This document shows positions 63,579 to 64,000 of a DNA stretch of 64,000 nucleotides, piece after piece. Source of the DNA: Sphingopyxis sp. CCNWLW2 (GTDB taxonomy: Bacteria; Pseudomonadota; Alphaproteobacteria; Sphingomonadales; Sphingomonadaceae); the NCBI RefSeq assembly GCF_037095755.1, contig NZ_JBAWKJ010000003.1:372001-436000 (forward strand), read 5' to 3'. The position numbers were made by a program, and so were the translations under genes. The notes under the pieces are model-generated. The model was not told where the DNA came from, made no database searches, and saw only the letters and a program-made list of their open reading frames with translations. Positions within the stretch are counted from its first letter, which is position 1. Every line of letters starts with the position of its first letter.

Positions 63579-64000
63579 AGAGTCTCGGTAACCTTGTTGA
63601 GATGTGGAGGCGAGTCGGGGTTGTGCCCCCGGGCCAGCGCCAGCGCGCTCGCCATGCGGTAAAAGCTCTGGATCAGCATGATCGGCTCGATCGCCGGATG
63701 CGCCGCGATAGCGGGCAGGTCGCCGCCCGCGGGATCGGCGAGCAAGACGGTGGCGCCGCGCCCGCGAAACTCGTCGGCGACCTCGCGAACGCCGGCGGCG
63801 GCGCGGTCGGTGCCGCCGAGCGCGAGGACATGAAAGGCATCGCCGACGATCGCCATCGGGCCGTGGCGCACCTCGGCAGCGCTGAAACTTTCGGCATGGA
63901 GCCCCGAGGTTTCCTTGAATTTAAGCGCCGCCTCCTGCGCCACGCCAAGGCCATAGCCGCGCCCGAGAACGAACAGGTTCGTGGCACCCTGAAAGGCGCC
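63575..64000 (-). CDS. SIS-domain glucosamine-6-phosphate deaminase (NagB-II type), partial at window end
   Basis: The last 141 residues are visible; the start lies beyond 64000. VLGRGYGLGVAQEAALKFKETSGLHAESFSAAEVRHGPMAIV is the second SIS domain of the AgaS/NagB-II group, and the C-terminus HNPDSPPHLNKVTETL with terminal Leu is typical of glucosamine-6-phosphate deaminases of this type rather than GlmS. It would convert glucosamine-6-P to fructose-6-P. First seen gene of the nag operon. Confidence 0.85.
   Translation of the reverse strand, partial: GAFQGATNLFVLGRGYGLGVAQEAALKFKETSGLHAESFSAAEVRHGPMAIVGDAFHVLALGGTDRAAAGVREVADEFRGRGATVLLADPAGGDLPAIAAHPAIEPIMLIQSFYRMASALALARGHNPDSPPHLNKVTETL

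Noticed and set aside
60750..63662. A 970-codon open frame on the plus strand opposite the EIIA-HPr-EI and nagA genes
   Set aside because: Its product is Ser/Arg/Ala/Pro-rich with no domain pattern, as expected for the mirror frame of GC-rich coding DNA; the minus-strand genes carry full catalytic motifs.

Overview
The window is a GC-rich stretch of bacterial chromosome. It most resembles an alphaproteobacterium of the order Sphingomonadales (Sphingopyxis/Sphingomonas type). The grounds are family recall, not a search: three large TonB-dependent receptors, a complete division and cell wall (dcw) cluster from mraZ to ftsZ with nearly every pair of genes overlapping by 1-8 bases, a glycine cleavage P-protein split into two genes behind a tandem glycine riboswitch, and GANTC (CcrM) sites crowded upstream of mraZ. 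No insertion sequence, integrase, phage gene or CRISPR array was seen; it reads as core chromosome with a few accessory envelope and transport genes.

Layout. 1-4.7 kb: the end of an unidentified gene, tRNA-Phe, then envelope genes (a glycosyltransferase-like protein, a polysaccharide flippase and a phosphoethanolamine-transferase-like membrane protein). 4.9-11.5 kb: two TonB-dependent receptors flanking pcm. 11.9-14 kb: folE, then the convergent ribosomal operon rpsF-rpsR-rplI. 14-18.7 kb: a second MurC-like ligase divergent from an LD-carboxypeptidase (a likely peptidoglycan recycling pair), fabD, fabG and a secreted orphan. 18.7-23.6 kb: a ZnuD-like receptor with a Zur-like palindrome, a cysteine synthase and two membrane proteins. 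23.6-42.3 kb: the dcw cluster mraZ-rsmH-ftsL-ftsI-murE-murF-mraY-murD-ftsW-murG-murC-murB-ddl-ftsQ-ftsA-ftsZ, followed by a TPR/SPOR protein, a dGTPase and an NAD(P)-binding protein. 46-51.6 kb: glycine riboswitch, gcvT, gcvH, a glycosyltransferase-like gene, gcvPA, gcvPB. 51.6-57.1 kb: small membrane proteins, a DUF938 methyltransferase, an acyl-CoA ligase, a glutathione S-transferase and an EamA transporter. 57.1-58.2 kb: tRNA-Trp, a Gdx/SugE-type exporter and nuoA, the last two each behind a near-identical structured leader. 58.2-64 kb (minus strand): an N-acetylglucosamine operon with a SIS-domain deaminase (cut by the window end), nagA, a fused EIIA-HPr-EI protein and a NagE-type permease.

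How it works together. The dcw genes make UDP-MurNAc-pentapeptide, lipid I and II and the divisome. The MurC-like/LdcA pair would recover cell wall peptides, and the nag operon imports and deacetylates GlcNAc, feeding fructose-6-phosphate and amino-sugar pools. The gcv genes oxidise glycine to one-carbon units under direct glycine sensing.

The least ordinary things are the duplicated leader RNA of the Gdx-type exporter and an isolated nuoA, the four-unit MraZ box array with four GANTC sites upstream of mraZ, a vestigial second EIIB domain in NagE, and the unusual P-loop (GTSGKST) of the second MurC-like enzyme.
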